From the NCBI RefSeq assembly GCF_900290195.1, contig NZ_OLMF01000004.1:1770943-1834942 (forward strand): a stretch of DNA of 64,000 bases, in the 5' to 3' direction. The notes beneath the pieces were generated by a model that saw nothing but the letters and a program-made list of their open reading frames with translations, had not been told where the DNA came from and did not search any database. The position numbers were made by a program, and so were the translations under genes. Origin of the DNA: Anaerococcus marasmi (GTDB taxonomy: Bacteria > Bacillota > Clostridia > Tissierellales > Peptoniphilaceae). This document shows positions 52,519 through 62,215 of the stretch, piece after piece (the first letter of the stretch is position 1; the number at the start of each line of letters is the position of its first letter).

Positions 52519-53037
52519 TTGAAATATATAGATCGATTGATAATTGACGCTCATACAAGATTCTTAGAGGAGCTTACACAAGCAGAAAGCCTTAGTGAAT
52601 TTAATGCCATCATTCATAGGGTAGGGTATGAATACTTACTGGTAGAAAGTGACTACTGGTTAGATACCCTTCCTTATGGAAAGGTACTAGTAATGGGTGA
52701 TCTATCAATGAAGATTGATAAATTATATGGGTGCTTTAAATCTTATGGAATAGATAAAAAAAGAGTAGTGCACATATCTTTTGAAGAAGTAAAAAATTAT
52801 GATATAAGTAGGCTAGAGTATAGCGACGTATATAGGCTCATATTAGTTGGACCAGTACCACATAGTGCCAAAGGTATGGGTGATGAATCAAGCGTTATCA
52901 CTAGTCTCGAAAACAACCCAAATATAACAAAAGTTAAAAGATTAATGTCAGGAGATGAATTAAAAATATGCAATGAATCTTTGAAAAAAGTTTTAGATGA
53001 AGAAACACAATCAGGATATTTGTTAAAAGATAAATAG
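52519..53037 (+). CDS. hypothetical 172-aa partner of the methylase-like protein
   Basis: Starts at TTG (52519) directly after the TAA of the previous gene, with GGGGTG upstream, so the two are translationally coupled. No family is recognised. GKVLVMGDLSMKIDKLYGCF and GIDKKRVVHISFEE suggest a small Rossmann-like alpha/beta fold, followed by LILVGPVPHSAKGMGDESSV, which looks like a conserved loop, and a helical C-terminus. No HNH, PD-(D/E)XK or HEPN motif was seen. Its constant coupling to the methylase-like protein here suggests a two-protein complex (inference). Confidence 0.65.
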   Translation: MKYIDRLIIDAHTRFLEELTQAESLSEFNAIIHRVGYEYLLVESDYWLDTLPYGKVLVMGDLSMKIDKLYGCFKSYGIDKKRVVHISFEEVKNYDISRLEYSDVYRLILVGPVPHSAKGMGDESSVITSLENNPNITKVKRLMSGDELKICNESLKKVLDEETQSGYLLKDK

Positions 53038-53096
53038 ATTGATCTTTTAATTGGGATATACGCATATGGTATATATTAAATATTTAAGAGGATATC

Positions 53097-53816
53097 ATGG
53101 TTAACTTATTTAATAAAGAAGTGAATGAACAGATAGCAATAGATTATTTAAAAGAATACGATTCAAGATATAAAAATTTAATAAAGTTAGAAAGTCCTGA
53201 TTTTATATCTTATAAAGACAGTATAGGTGTTGAGGTTACAGTTGTAGAATTTGATGATTTTATTAAAAGCTTTATATATAAAGATAAAACTTTAAATGAG
53301 TATATAAAGATGAAAGGTGTTAAGCCGGCACAAAAGAAAGATTTTGAGGCTATTAACAAAGTAATAAATGGTAATTATACATCTGATGTCGAGGATGATT
53401 TAAATAAGTTTATTGATAGTTACTATTATAAAAAAGGGAATGAAATACTAGAACTACAATCTATTAATCAATATAAGAAGCTAGATCCAAACACAAACCT
53501 ATATCCAAAATCATCATTTCCAAATAAAATGATTATTGATGGTCAGAGAATTATTGGATTTTTACCATCTGCTTTTTGGATAGGGACAATAGTAGATAAG
53601 TATATTGAAGCTGTAAAAGATAAAAATCAAAAATTAAAGATTTATAGAGAATTTGATGAAAATTCATTACTTATAATAAATTATACAGCAGGATTAGATG
53701 AGTCTTTAGAATTTGAAAAAAGAATAAGAGAAATTTATGGAATAAATTTTGATAAAATATTTGTATTAAATGCTCTATTTGATAATCAAATATATGAGAT
53801 TAATTTAAATAAATAA
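53097..53816 (+). CDS. putative PD-(D/E)XK-fold nuclease
   Basis: A 239-aa protein. ESPDFISYKDSIGVEVTVVE (about residues 34-53) has the PD...(x)GVEVT pattern of restriction-endonuclease-like folds, with a Thr where many have Lys. The rest is alpha/beta with no known domain; LIINYTAGLDESLEFEKRI and FDKIFVLNALFDNQIYEI near the end look like late core strands. AGAGGATATC precedes the ATG. It lies 59 bases after the two-gene module, so it may be its effector or a separate gene. Confidence 0.6.
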   Translation: MVNLFNKEVNEQIAIDYLKEYDSRYKNLIKLESPDFISYKDSIGVEVTVVEFDDFIKSFIYKDKTLNEYIKMKGVKPAQKKDFEAINKVINGNYTSDVEDDLNKFIDSYYYKKGNEILELQSINQYKKLDPNTNLYPKSSFPNKMIIDGQRIIGFLPSAFWIGTIVDKYIEAVKDKNQKLKIYREFDENSLLIINYTAGLDESLEFEKRIREIYGINFDKIFVLNALFDNQIYEINLNK

Positions 53817-54132
53817 TCTATAAAAACTTTGTTTGAATAAATACAATTGGGAGAATATTAAGAAATATAGAGGTAGAAAATAATGACGGTAAATAAAACA
53901 TACTTATAATTAGCTTTAGTAGAATCAGCTAATAAATTAATAGTTGAAATCGAACTATCTATGTATAAAAATTATGTATCAATATTGTTATTTTTAAATT
54001 TCTTCAAGATAAATATAAATGTGATAAGTAAGGAGAGTTTTTGTTAAAAAATGCATATTTTTGTTATAATAGTAACTAAGAATATATCTATAGTATAAAG
54101 ATTTAATATGTAAATATATAAAGGAGTAGTGA
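53817..54132 (+). promoter_or_regulatory. intergenic region with predicted hsd promoter
   Basis: No gene is supported. TTGTTA (54041-54046), an 18-base spacer and TATAAT (54065-54070) form a likely promoter for hsdMSR, about 60 bases before the hsdM ATG. AAGGAGT at 54121 is the hsdM ribosome binding site. Confidence 0.6.
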
Positions 54133-55635
54133 ATGGCAGAAAATATAAGTGGGGCCAATCTTGGCTTTGAAAAGGAAATATTTGCAGCAGCTGATAAGCT
54201 ACGTGGCAATATAGATGCGGCTGAGTACAAAAACGTTGTACTAGGTCTCATCTTTTTAAAATATATATCAGATTCTTTTGAGCAAAAATACAAAGCTTTG
54301 ATAGAAGAAGGAGACGGCTTTGAGGAAGACCGTGATGAGTATATGGCAGAAAATATATTCTTTGTACCCAAAGAAGCTCGCTGGGACTATGTGGCAAGTC
54401 AGGCTATGACCCCAGAAATTGGCCAAGTCATAGACAAGGCCATGGTAGCCATAGAAGAAGAAAACGACAGGCTAAAAGGTATCCTACCAAAAAACTATGC
54501 CAGACCAGAACTGGACAAAAGACGTTTGGGAGAAGTAGTAGACTTATTTAATAATCTAAAGCTAAAAGAGCATGGAGGGTCAAAAGACATCCTAGGCCGT
54601 ACCTACGAATACGCCCTAGCTCAATTTGCTTCTTTAGAGGGAAAAAATGCTGGGGAATTCTATACTCCATCATCCATAGTAAGGACCCTGGTAGAAGTCC
54701 TAGAACCCTACCAAGGCAGGGTCTATGACCCGTGTTGTGGGGCTGGAGGTATGTTTGTCCAATCAGCAGGCTTTGTCAAACGCCACCAAGGTAGGGTCAA
54801 TCAGCTTTCTATCTATGGCCAAGAATCCAACGCCAATACTTGGAAGCTGGCTCAAATGAACCTTGCTATCCATGGATTAGAAGGAGACCTAGGACAAGGG
54901 GCTGCAGATACATTTTTTGAAGACCAACACCAAAGTATGCGTGCAGACTATATATTAGCTAACCCTCCATTTAATGATAAAGACTGGGGAGGGGACAAGC
55001 TAGTAGATGATGTGAGATGGAAATATGGACTCCCTCCAGCAGGAAATGCCAACTTTGCCTGGATGCAACATATGATCTACCACCTATCACCAAAGGGCAA
55101 AATGGGCCTAGTCCTTGCAAATGGTGCCTTATCAACATCTGGTAAAGAAGGAGAAATCCGAGCAAATATTATAAAAGATGACTTGGTAGAAGCCATAATA
55201 GCTATGCCAGATAAGCTATTCTATTCTACAGGTATATCAGTAACATTATGGATTATCAATAAGGATAAAAAACAAAAAGATAAGACCCTGTTTTTAGATT
55301 GCAGAAATATGGGCCACATGGTAGACAGGGCTCACAGAGACCTATCAGTAGAAGATATAGCAAAGATATCTGATACTTACAAGGACTTTGTAGAAGGAAA
55401 AGATATAGAAGAGGCAGGCTTCGCCCATGTAGCTGATATAGGAGAAATTGAAGAAAATAGCTTTGTACTAACTCCGGGCCGCTATGTAGGTCTAGAGGAA
55501 GTAGAGGATGATGGTGAGCCTTTTGAAGAAAAAATGGAAAGACTCACAAACGAACTGGGACTACTCTTTGAAGAATCAAGCAGGCTAGAAGAAGAGGTAA
55601 GAACACAGCTTGGGGAGCTTGGTTATGGAATTTGA
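54133..55635 (+). CDS. hsdM: type I restriction-modification methylase subunit HsdM
   Basis: A 500-aa N6-adenine methylase. An N-terminal HsdM_N helical domain (KLRGNIDAAEYKNVVLGLIF) precedes the catalytic domain with GEFYTPSSIVRTLVEVL, SAM motif I VYDPCCGAGGMF (about 195-206) and the catalytic NPPF in YILANPPFNDKDWGG (about 277). All motifs are intact. First gene of hsdMSR; its end overlaps hsdS. GC content and codon use are visibly richer than in hsdS, a common mosaic in type I loci. Confidence 0.95.
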   Translation: MAENISGANLGFEKEIFAAADKLRGNIDAAEYKNVVLGLIFLKYISDSFEQKYKALIEEGDGFEEDRDEYMAENIFFVPKEARWDYVASQAMTPEIGQVIDKAMVAIEEENDRLKGILPKNYARPELDKRRLGEVVDLFNNLKLKEHGGSKDILGRTYEYALAQFASLEGKNAGEFYTPSSIVRTLVEVLEPYQGRVYDPCCGAGGMFVQSAGFVKRHQGRVNQLSIYGQESNANTWKLAQMNLAIHGLEGDLGQGAADTFFEDQHQSMRADYILANPPFNDKDWGGDKLVDDVRWKYGLPPAGNANFAWMQHMIYHLSPKGKMGLVLANGALSTSGKEGEIRANIIKDDLVEAIIAMPDKLFYSTGISVTLWIINKDKKQKDKTLFLDCRNMGHMVDRAHRDLSVEDIAKISDTYKDFVEGKDIEEAGFAHVADIGEIEENSFVLTPGRYVGLEEVEDDGEPFEEKMERLTNELGLLFEESSRLEEEVRTQLGELGYGI

Positions 55636-56800
55636 GGTTGTTAAATTAGGGAATTTATGTACATCTCATAATAAAAAAAGGATACCGGTCTCTAAAATAG
55701 AAAGACAAAAGTTAAATAAGATTTATCCTTATTATGGTGCACAAGGGATTATAGACCATATAGATGATTATATATTTGATGGGATATATTTGCTGGTAGC
55801 TGAAGATGGAGCAAATTTAATTGATAGAAAAGAAAATATAGCTAATATAGCAAAAGGAAAATTCTGGGTTAATAATCATGCCCACATATTAGGATTCGAT
55901 AATTTAGAAGATTTATACTATATATATTATTATCTTAATTTTATAGATGTAAGTGCGTATATAACAGGATCAGCTCAGCCAAAATTGAATAGTAGAAATA
56001 TTATGGAAATAAAAATAAAGTGGCCTGTGGATAATGTTAGATGTAAAATAGTCAAAATTTTAAAATCATTAGATTATAAAATAAGCATAAATAATAAAAT
56101 CATAAGAAACCTAGAAATCCAAGCCCAAGCTGTTTACAAATCATGGTTTGTAGACTTTGAACCATTTAAAGATAGAAATTTTGTAGAAAGTGAACTAGGA
56201 TTAATTCCTGAAGGTTGGGAAGTAGTAAAATTTGGGGATTTATTTAAGTTTCAAAAAGGTAAAAAACCTAAAAGTTTGCTAGATTATGGGAAAGAGGGAA
56301 GTGTTCCCTATATAGTAAAAGGAGTAATTGATGGTTCTGAAAGTCCCTCATATACTCTAGACGAAAAAATAATTAAAATTGAAAATATGGATATCTTTAT
56401 GTTAATGGATGGAGCAAATGCAGGGAATATATATTATGGATATAATGGTGCCCTTGGTTCAACGTTTAGTTTTCTTAATATCGAAGATTTAGAATATCGA
56501 GAATTTATCTATTGGTTTTTAAAAAGTAATGAAAACTATATTAGAAATCAAAATACAGGATCTGCGATACCCCATGCTAATAAGGATTTTATAAATAATA
56601 TAAGATTTGCTTTACCAAAAAATATTTCAAAGCTTAACATATTAAATTATTTCAAAGTTATTAGAACAAAAGTAATAACTTTAAAACTAGAAAACCAAAC
56701 CTTAGCCCAAACCAGAGACACCCTCCTCCCAAAACTAATGAGTGGGGAGATTGATGTTTCTAATATAAAAATTGATGATGAGGATACAGATTATGAGTGA
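55625..56800 (+). CDS. hsdS: type I restriction specificity subunit HsdS
   Basis: A 391-aa protein with two target-recognition domains. TRD1 covers about residues 1-150, the central conserved helix has IRNLEIQAQAVYKSWFVDFE, TRD2 starts at LIPEGWEVVKFGDLFKFQKG, and the C-terminal conserved helix has LENQTLAQTRDTLLPKLMSG. The ATG at 55625 is chosen (GGGGAG upstream) over a TTG 15 bases earlier. It overlaps hsdM by 11 bases and hsdR by 8. The AT-rich TRDs are typical of exchangeable specificity domains. Confidence 0.93.
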   Translation: MEFEVVKLGNLCTSHNKKRIPVSKIERQKLNKIYPYYGAQGIIDHIDDYIFDGIYLLVAEDGANLIDRKENIANIAKGKFWVNNHAHILGFDNLEDLYYIYYYLNFIDVSAYITGSAQPKLNSRNIMEIKIKWPVDNVRCKIVKILKSLDYKISINNKIIRNLEIQAQAVYKSWFVDFEPFKDRNFVESELGLIPEGWEVVKFGDLFKFQKGKKPKSLLDYGKEGSVPYIVKGVIDGSESPSYTLDEKIIKIENMDIFMLMDGANAGNIYYGYNGALGSTFSFLNIEDLEYREFIYWFLKSNENYIRNQNTGSAIPHANKDFINNIRFALPKNISKLNILNYFKVIRTKVITLKLENQTLAQTRDTLLPKLMSGEIDVSNIKIDDEDTDYE

Positions 56801-59800
56801 GATATACCTAGAAGATGGATTTGAAAATTTATTTATAGAATATATCGAGGACTTAGGCTACACATATATTCCCCACCAAGAGCTTGTAAGGGATAGCATG
56901 AAGGCAGTTATAGCTAGTGAAATCCTAGTAGATTCCCTAGCTACTATTAACCCAGGCATAGATATGGAGATTATAGACCAGGCCATCCATCAGATAAAAA
57001 ATATAGATGCAGGATTTTTGGTCAACCGTAACGAGGTATTTTTTGACTACCTTCAAAATGGTATAGAGATATCCCACTATGAAGATGGAGAACAAAAGAC
57101 TACTAGGTTATACTTAGTAGACTATAAGAATATAGACAATAACTCCTTTGTAGTCACCAACCAACTAACTATAATAGGTAAGGATACTAAAAGACCAGAT
57201 ATTATCCTATATATCAACGGCCTGCCTTTAGTGGTCATAGAGCTAAAGTCTATGACTTCTATCGTTTCAGATGTGGATAGTGCCTATAGGCAAATTAAAA
57301 ACTACCAGTATGACATAGAAAACCTATTTGTCTACAATGCCTTTAATATCATATCTGACTTTACTACTACCAAACTTGGGACTATCACTGCTGGCATGGC
57401 CTGGTATAAGGAGTGGAAATCTATTGATGGCTCCTATGAGTCAACCCAGTATGCTGATTACAAAACTTTGCTTTCTGGTGTGCTTAGCAAGGATAGATTT
57501 TTGGATATTATAAAAAACTTCATATTTTTTGAACATAAGGATGATGGGACAAACAAAATCCTATCCCAATACCACCAATACTTTGCAGTCCACAAAGCAG
57601 TGGCCTCTACAAAAGATGCCATAAGCTTAGGTCATGGTAGGGCTGGGGTCTTTTGGCATACCCAGGGTTCTGGTAAGTCCTTGTCCATGGTTTTTTATAC
57701 AGCTTATATGATTCGTATCTTAGAGAAGGCAAGCTTTGTTGTCTTAACAGACAGAAATGACCTAGATGACCAGCTTTATGGTCAGTTTGCAAGGGCTAGC
57801 CAATTTTTAAGACAGAATCCAATCCAAGCAAAGTCCCGTAACCACCTCCATGACTTGTTAGATAATAGGAAGAGCAATGGCATATTTTTCTCAACTATGC
57901 AAAAGTTTGCGGAATCTGAGGAGCCATTAACAGACCGCAATGATGTAATAGTCATAGCAGATGAGGCCCACAGGTCTCAGTATGGTCTACGAGAAAAGAT
58001 GACCAAGGATGGAAAGATTGTTTCAGGCATGGCTAGGTTAGTTAGAAAGTCCTTGCCAAAAGCTGCCTATATTGGATTTACAGGGACACCTCTTAGCCAA
58101 AGTGACAAGGATACCCAAGAAATATTTGGCCAATATATAGATGTCTACGATATGGCTCAAGCAGTAGAAGATGGTGCAACTAAGCCTGTTTATTATGAAA
58201 ATAGGGTTATAAATCTGGGTTTAAGAGAAGATATCTTAAAACAGATTGATAGTAAGTACGAAGAGCTTAGTGCCAAGGCCAATGAGATGGATATAGAGGC
58301 TAGCAAAAAAGACCTATCCCGCCTTGAACAAATAATAGGATCTGATGAGGCTATAGATACATTAGTAAATGATGTTATTAGCCATTATGAAGAAAGTAGA
58401 GAAAATTTATTGACCGGCAAGGCTATGCTGGTTGCCTATAATAGGGAAATTGCAGTAAAGATCTATAAGAAAATCTTAGCAAAAAGACCTAGCTGGGATA
58501 AGAAAGTAAATGTTGTTGTAACAGCTAGCAACAATGACCCTATAGAGTGGAAAGAAATCATAGGCAACAAATCAGATAAGGAGGAACTTGCCAAAAGATT
58601 TAAGGATGACAATGATCCTTTCAAAATAGCAATAGTTGTAGATATGTGGCTAACAGGTTTTGACGTGCCTTCCTTATCTACCCTCTATGTATATAAGCCT
58701 ATGAAAGGGCACAATCTTATGCAGGCCATTGCAAGGGTCAACAGGGTCTTTAAGGACAAGGAGGGTGGCCTAGTTGTAGACTATATTGGTATAGCATCTG
58801 CCTTAAAAGAAGCTATGAGTAACTATACCCAAAATGATAAGAAGCAATTAGCAAATGCTGATATTAGGGACTCAGCCTATCCTATGTTTAAAGAGAAGCT
58901 TGAAGTTTGTAGAGATGTGTTTTTCTATAGCTTTAACTATGCTAGGATATTTTCAGAAAATGTGACAAGTGCCCAGTTAGCTGACCTTATAAGAGAGGGG
59001 CTAAACCATATTCTAACATTTTCAGAGCAAAAGCAAAATAACTTTAAAAAAGAATCCTATGCCCTAAAACAAGCCCATAGCCTATGCTCATCTATAACTA
59101 GTGAAAAGGAGCAAAGAGAGGCATCTTACTTTGAGGCTATTCGTACTAGTCTAAATAGGATTACATCTAAGGGAAAATTTAATAAGGAAGAGATAAACCA
59201 ACAAATTAGCCGACTTTTAGAACAATCCATCCACAGCGAGGGTGTTATAAATCTTTTCCAGGATTTTGACAAAGGCTTTAGCCTATTTGATCCATTGTTT
59301 TTAGAAAAAGTAACAGAGATGGAGCAAAAAAATCTAAGTATAGAGCTTTTAAATAAGCTTATAGGAGATGAGATAAGGCTGCTATCTAGGTCTGATATAG
59401 TAAAGGGAGATGAGTTTTCCCAAAGGCTAATACGTATTATGAAAAACTATAGGGAAAGTTTGCTTGATAATGCCGAAAGCCTAGATAAATTTGCAGGTTT
59501 AGTAAAAGAAGACAAGAACGATTACAATTTAGGCATGGTTAGAGAGGCCCTAATCGACCTAGCTAAAGAGATTATAAGACTAGAAGAAGAAAACCAATCC
59601 CTAGGTTTAAGCAAAGAAGAGCTTGCATTCTACCATGCCATATCAAAACCAGAAAATATCAATAATTTTTACACTGACCAAGAGCTTATATCCTTTACCC
59701 AAGAACTGACAGAAGCTATAGCAAAAGAAATGACACCAGACCGGATGATGAGAAAATCCGGCAGAGCCAGCATGAGAAGGGCAGTAAAAAGACTATTAGC

Positions 59801-59888
59801 TAGATATGAGTATTCAAAAGATAGTAGAAATAAGATAATAGATCTAATAGTAGAACAGGCAGAGTACTTTGATGGTATAGTTATGTAA
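56793..59888 (+). CDS. hsdR: type I restriction endonuclease/translocase subunit HsdR
   Basis: A 1031-aa protein starting at the ATG at 56793, inside the hsdS end (ATGAGTGA). PD-(D/E)XK nuclease domain RPDIILYINGLPLVVIELKS (about 135-155). SF2 translocase motifs: Walker A HTQGSGKSLSM (about 287-297), motif II DEAH (about 390) and motif III GFTGTPL; helicase domain 2 has VDMWLTGFDVPSLSTLY and ARVNRVF. A C-terminal helical domain completes it. With HsdM and HsdS it cuts unmethylated DNA after translocation. All key motifs are intact. Confidence 0.95.
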   Translation: MSEIYLEDGFENLFIEYIEDLGYTYIPHQELVRDSMKAVIASEILVDSLATINPGIDMEIIDQAIHQIKNIDAGFLVNRNEVFFDYLQNGIEISHYEDGEQKTTRLYLVDYKNIDNNSFVVTNQLTIIGKDTKRPDIILYINGLPLVVIELKSMTSIVSDVDSAYRQIKNYQYDIENLFVYNAFNIISDFTTTKLGTITAGMAWYKEWKSIDGSYESTQYADYKTLLSGVLSKDRFLDIIKNFIFFEHKDDGTNKILSQYHQYFAVHKAVASTKDAISLGHGRAGVFWHTQGSGKSLSMVFYTAYMIRILEKASFVVLTDRNDLDDQLYGQFARASQFLRQNPIQAKSRNHLHDLLDNRKSNGIFFSTMQKFAESEEPLTDRNDVIVIADEAHRSQYGLREKMTKDGKIVSGMARLVRKSLPKAAYIGFTGTPLSQSDKDTQEIFGQYIDVYDMAQAVEDGATKPVYYENRVINLGLREDILKQIDSKYEELSAKANEMDIEASKKDLSRLEQIIGSDEAIDTLVNDVISHYEESRENLLTGKAMLVAYNREIAVKIYKKILAKRPSWDKKVNVVVTASNNDPIEWKEIIGNKSDKEELAKRFKDDNDPFKIAIVVDMWLTGFDVPSLSTLYVYKPMKGHNLMQAIARVNRVFKDKEGGLVVDYIGIASALKEAMSNYTQNDKKQLANADIRDSAYPMFKEKLEVCRDVFFYSFNYARIFSENVTSAQLADLIREGLNHILTFSEQKQNNFKKESYALKQAHSLCSSITSEKEQREASYFEAIRTSLNRITSKGKFNKEEINQQISRLLEQSIHSEGVINLFQDFDKGFSLFDPLFLEKVTEMEQKNLSIELLNKLIGDEIRLLSRSDIVKGDEFSQRLIRIMKNYRESLLDNAESLDKFAGLVKEDKNDYNLGMVREALIDLAKEIIRLEEENQSLGLSKEELAFYHAISKPENINNFYTDQELISFTQELTEAIAKEMTPDRMMRKSGRASMRRAVKRLLARYEYSKDSRNKIIDLIVEQAEYFDGIVM

Positions 59889-59906
59889 ATGTAGGAGAAT
59901 ATTTAA

Positions 59907-61454
59907 GTGAAGTGGTATGAAGATGAGAAAATGATAAAGCAGAGTATTAATCATGATGAGGCTATGGATAATGAAGATGTTCAGGGTATATACTCAGCGA
60001 TAGATGAAAGCATTAGACTATCAGAAAATGAAGAGTTACATCCCTTATTAAGAGCAAAATATTTTTATATGATTGGTACCTCATACTCTAGTTTAGTTTA
60101 TCTAGAGGGTGGGGCAGAGAACATGGAAGGGAGTATTTCAAAAAGCTTATATTTTCATACCGAATCAATTAATATTCAAAATAAGTATTTATTAAATCAT
60201 AAAATAATAAGTGACGAAGAGAGAAGTTATAATAAAATGCTATTAAATCAGAGTATAGTGAATTACTCAAATATATTATCTGGTCTGGGTAGAATCCCGT
60301 CTGCAATAGAATCAATTTTTAAAACAGTTAACGATGGGTTTGGCATGGGTATAGCAAATTTGGGAGACTATTTAGTTCATTATGCTGAGTTGGATTATGA
60401 TTATGGACATAAATTAATGCTATATTTGGAATCTTTTAATCTTTATAGAAGTGCGCTAAATAGTAAAGATAATTCTATATATGAGGATGCGAGAAAACAT
60501 TATGAATCAAGAATGGATAGCGTAAAAAGTATATTGGAGTCCGTTTCAAGTGAGTATCCGGACACTATAGAATCATTTATAGAGCAGAAATCACTGGACT
60601 GGAACGATCATAGTATACCTGAAGAAGATAGATACATAGATTGGAAAGTGAAAAATTCACTGGTATTAAATACTTTAAATGACTATAATAAAAGCTTGGA
60701 AGTATCCAATGATATACTTCACTTACCGAATATGAAAGAACCACTAAGATTTGTAACTCCTAGATTTCATGGATTATTTAATCTTATAAAACAGGAATAT
60801 TGTTCAGCCAGATACAATATATTTGATGGGATATATAATAAAAAACCACATTTTTCAGATAAAGATGTGTATATCGCAAATACATTTGATTACTCAATAA
60901 ATAATATTAATATAGAGAAAGTTAAAAGTGCATATAAATCTGTATATTCCATTTTTGATAAGATAGCGTATTTTATAAATGAATATTATGAATTGGGGAT
61001 ACCAAGAAAAATCGTTAACTTTAACAATATATGGAGAGAGCAGGTAACTAAAAATAAGAAAAAGATTGACAATCCTATAAGAAAATATATGAGTTCAAAT
61101 TATATTTTAAGAGGGTTATATTGGATAAAAAAGGATTTATATAATGATGATACTCATGGATATAGAGGATTGGTTAATACAAAATTAAATACAGCTTATA
61201 ATATTAGGAATAATATGGAGCACCAGTACTTAAAAATCTTAGACGGGGAATTTGAACCTATTTATAATCCTGAAAATGAGATATCATCTATGATAGTTTC
61301 TAGAATTGAATTTGAAGAATTATCAATTGTTCTTTTAAAAACCGTTAGAGAAGCAATAATCATGTTAGTTCAATCCATATATATTAATGAGAAAAACAAT
61401 AATGATATAGAGTCAGTACCTATCATTCTTCAATCCATAGAAGATGATTGGTAA
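59907..61454 (+). CDS. LA2681-type HEPN domain protein
   Basis: A 515-aa protein, 18 bases after hsdR, in the same transcription unit. The N-terminal two-thirds is helical and TPR-like (DYGHKLMLYLESFNLYRSAL; FVTPRFHGLFNLIKQEY). The C-terminal HEPN has the RNase motif R-x4-H as RNNMEH (Arg434-His439), after VYSIFDKIAYFINEYYEL. The layout fits the LA2681 HEPN family described in defence neighbourhoods. HEPN proteins are mostly metal-independent RNases, so it may act as a suicide back-up to the restriction system (inference). More AT-rich than hsdR. Confidence 0.75.
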   Translation: MKWYEDEKMIKQSINHDEAMDNEDVQGIYSAIDESIRLSENEELHPLLRAKYFYMIGTSYSSLVYLEGGAENMEGSISKSLYFHTESINIQNKYLLNHKIISDEERSYNKMLLNQSIVNYSNILSGLGRIPSAIESIFKTVNDGFGMGIANLGDYLVHYAELDYDYGHKLMLYLESFNLYRSALNSKDNSIYEDARKHYESRMDSVKSILESVSSEYPDTIESFIEQKSLDWNDHSIPEEDRYIDWKVKNSLVLNTLNDYNKSLEVSNDILHLPNMKEPLRFVTPRFHGLFNLIKQEYCSARYNIFDGIYNKKPHFSDKDVYIANTFDYSINNINIEKVKSAYKSVYSIFDKIAYFINEYYELGIPRKIVNFNNIWREQVTKNKKKIDNPIRKYMSSNYILRGLYWIKKDLYNDDTHGYRGLVNTKLNTAYNIRNNMEHQYLKILDGEFEPIYNPENEISSMIVSRIEFEELSIVLLKTVREAIIMLVQSIYINEKNNNDIESVPIILQSIEDDW

Positions 61455-61753
61455 ATTTAAATATAGTTTTATAATTTGATACCTAATATAGGTGGTAATC
61501 TATAAATATTAAATCTTAAGCAGATTCGAAATACAATAATGACTTTAAGTAAAACTAAAAGTGATAAGAGTAATCTTTAAAAAGGCAAGGCTTAGTAAAT
61601 TCTCTTTAAAAAATTTATCATAACAAAACATTTTTAAGATTTTAAAAATATAATACAAAGAAGGTAGCTGGTTTTTCTATTAGGAAATATTTTTAAGGTT
61701 AGTAATTTTATTTGATCATATAAATAAAATCTTCATTAACATTAAAAAAAACC
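61455..61753. other. 299-bp intergenic region
   Basis: Very AT-rich with no supported ORF. It separates the defence island from the ars operon. No clear terminator hairpin is seen after the HEPN gene. Confidence 0.5.
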
Positions 61754-61805
61754 TTGACACCCCCAAATCCACCAGTAAAATAACATATAGAAAGATTTCT
61801 ATATG
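61754..61805 (+). promoter_or_regulatory. ars operon promoter and ArsR operator
   Basis: -35 TTGACA (61754-61759), 16-base spacer, -10 TAAAAT (61776-61781). It is followed by CATATAGAAA/TTTCTATATG (61784-61805), a 22-bp inverted repeat with only the central two bases unpaired. It lies over the start site, ideal for repression by ArsR until arsenite binds. Confidence 0.75.
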
Positions 61806-61814
61806 AGGTGGATT

Positions 61815-62117
61815 ATGAGTGTTGATTATGAAAATTTATCTAAAAAGCTAAGGGTGATTTCTGATCCTAAGAGGCTTAAGATTATTGATATGTTATCTTG
61901 TGATGAGCTTTGTGCTTGTGAGATACTTGAGAAATTTGATATTACTCAGCCTACCTTATCTTATGATATGAGAAAGCTTGAAGAAGCGGGTCTTATATCT
62001 AGCAGAAGAGAGGGGAAGAATACTTTCTACTCTTTAGATAAGGATAGTTTGGATGAGATTGAAGATAGCTTAAATTCTATATTTCATATCCAAGATGATT
62101 GTATTTGCAAGGAGTAA
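61815..62117 (+). CDS. arsR: ArsR-family metalloregulator
   Basis: A 100-aa winged-helix repressor. The metal-binding helix has ELCACEI (the ELCVCDL-type As(III) site) and the recognition helix has ITQPTLSYDMRKLEEAGLI, then the wing SSRREGKNTFY. The ATG at 61815 has GAGGTGG upstream; the in-frame ATG at 61803 overlaps the operator and lacks an RBS. It should release the operator on As(III)/Sb(III) binding. First gene of arsR-arsD-arsA. Confidence 0.92.
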   Translation: MSVDYENLSKKLRVISDPKRLKIIDMLSCDELCACEILEKFDITQPTLSYDMRKLEEAGLISSRREGKNTFYSLDKDSLDEIEDSLNSIFHIQDDCICKE

Positions 62118-62215
62118 ATCCAAAGCAAATATTTTTTACTCAAATATATAGAAGTATTTAAATATATCTATATGTATTTTCACATACAGGACGATTTTAA
62201 ATTAAGGAGGATTTT

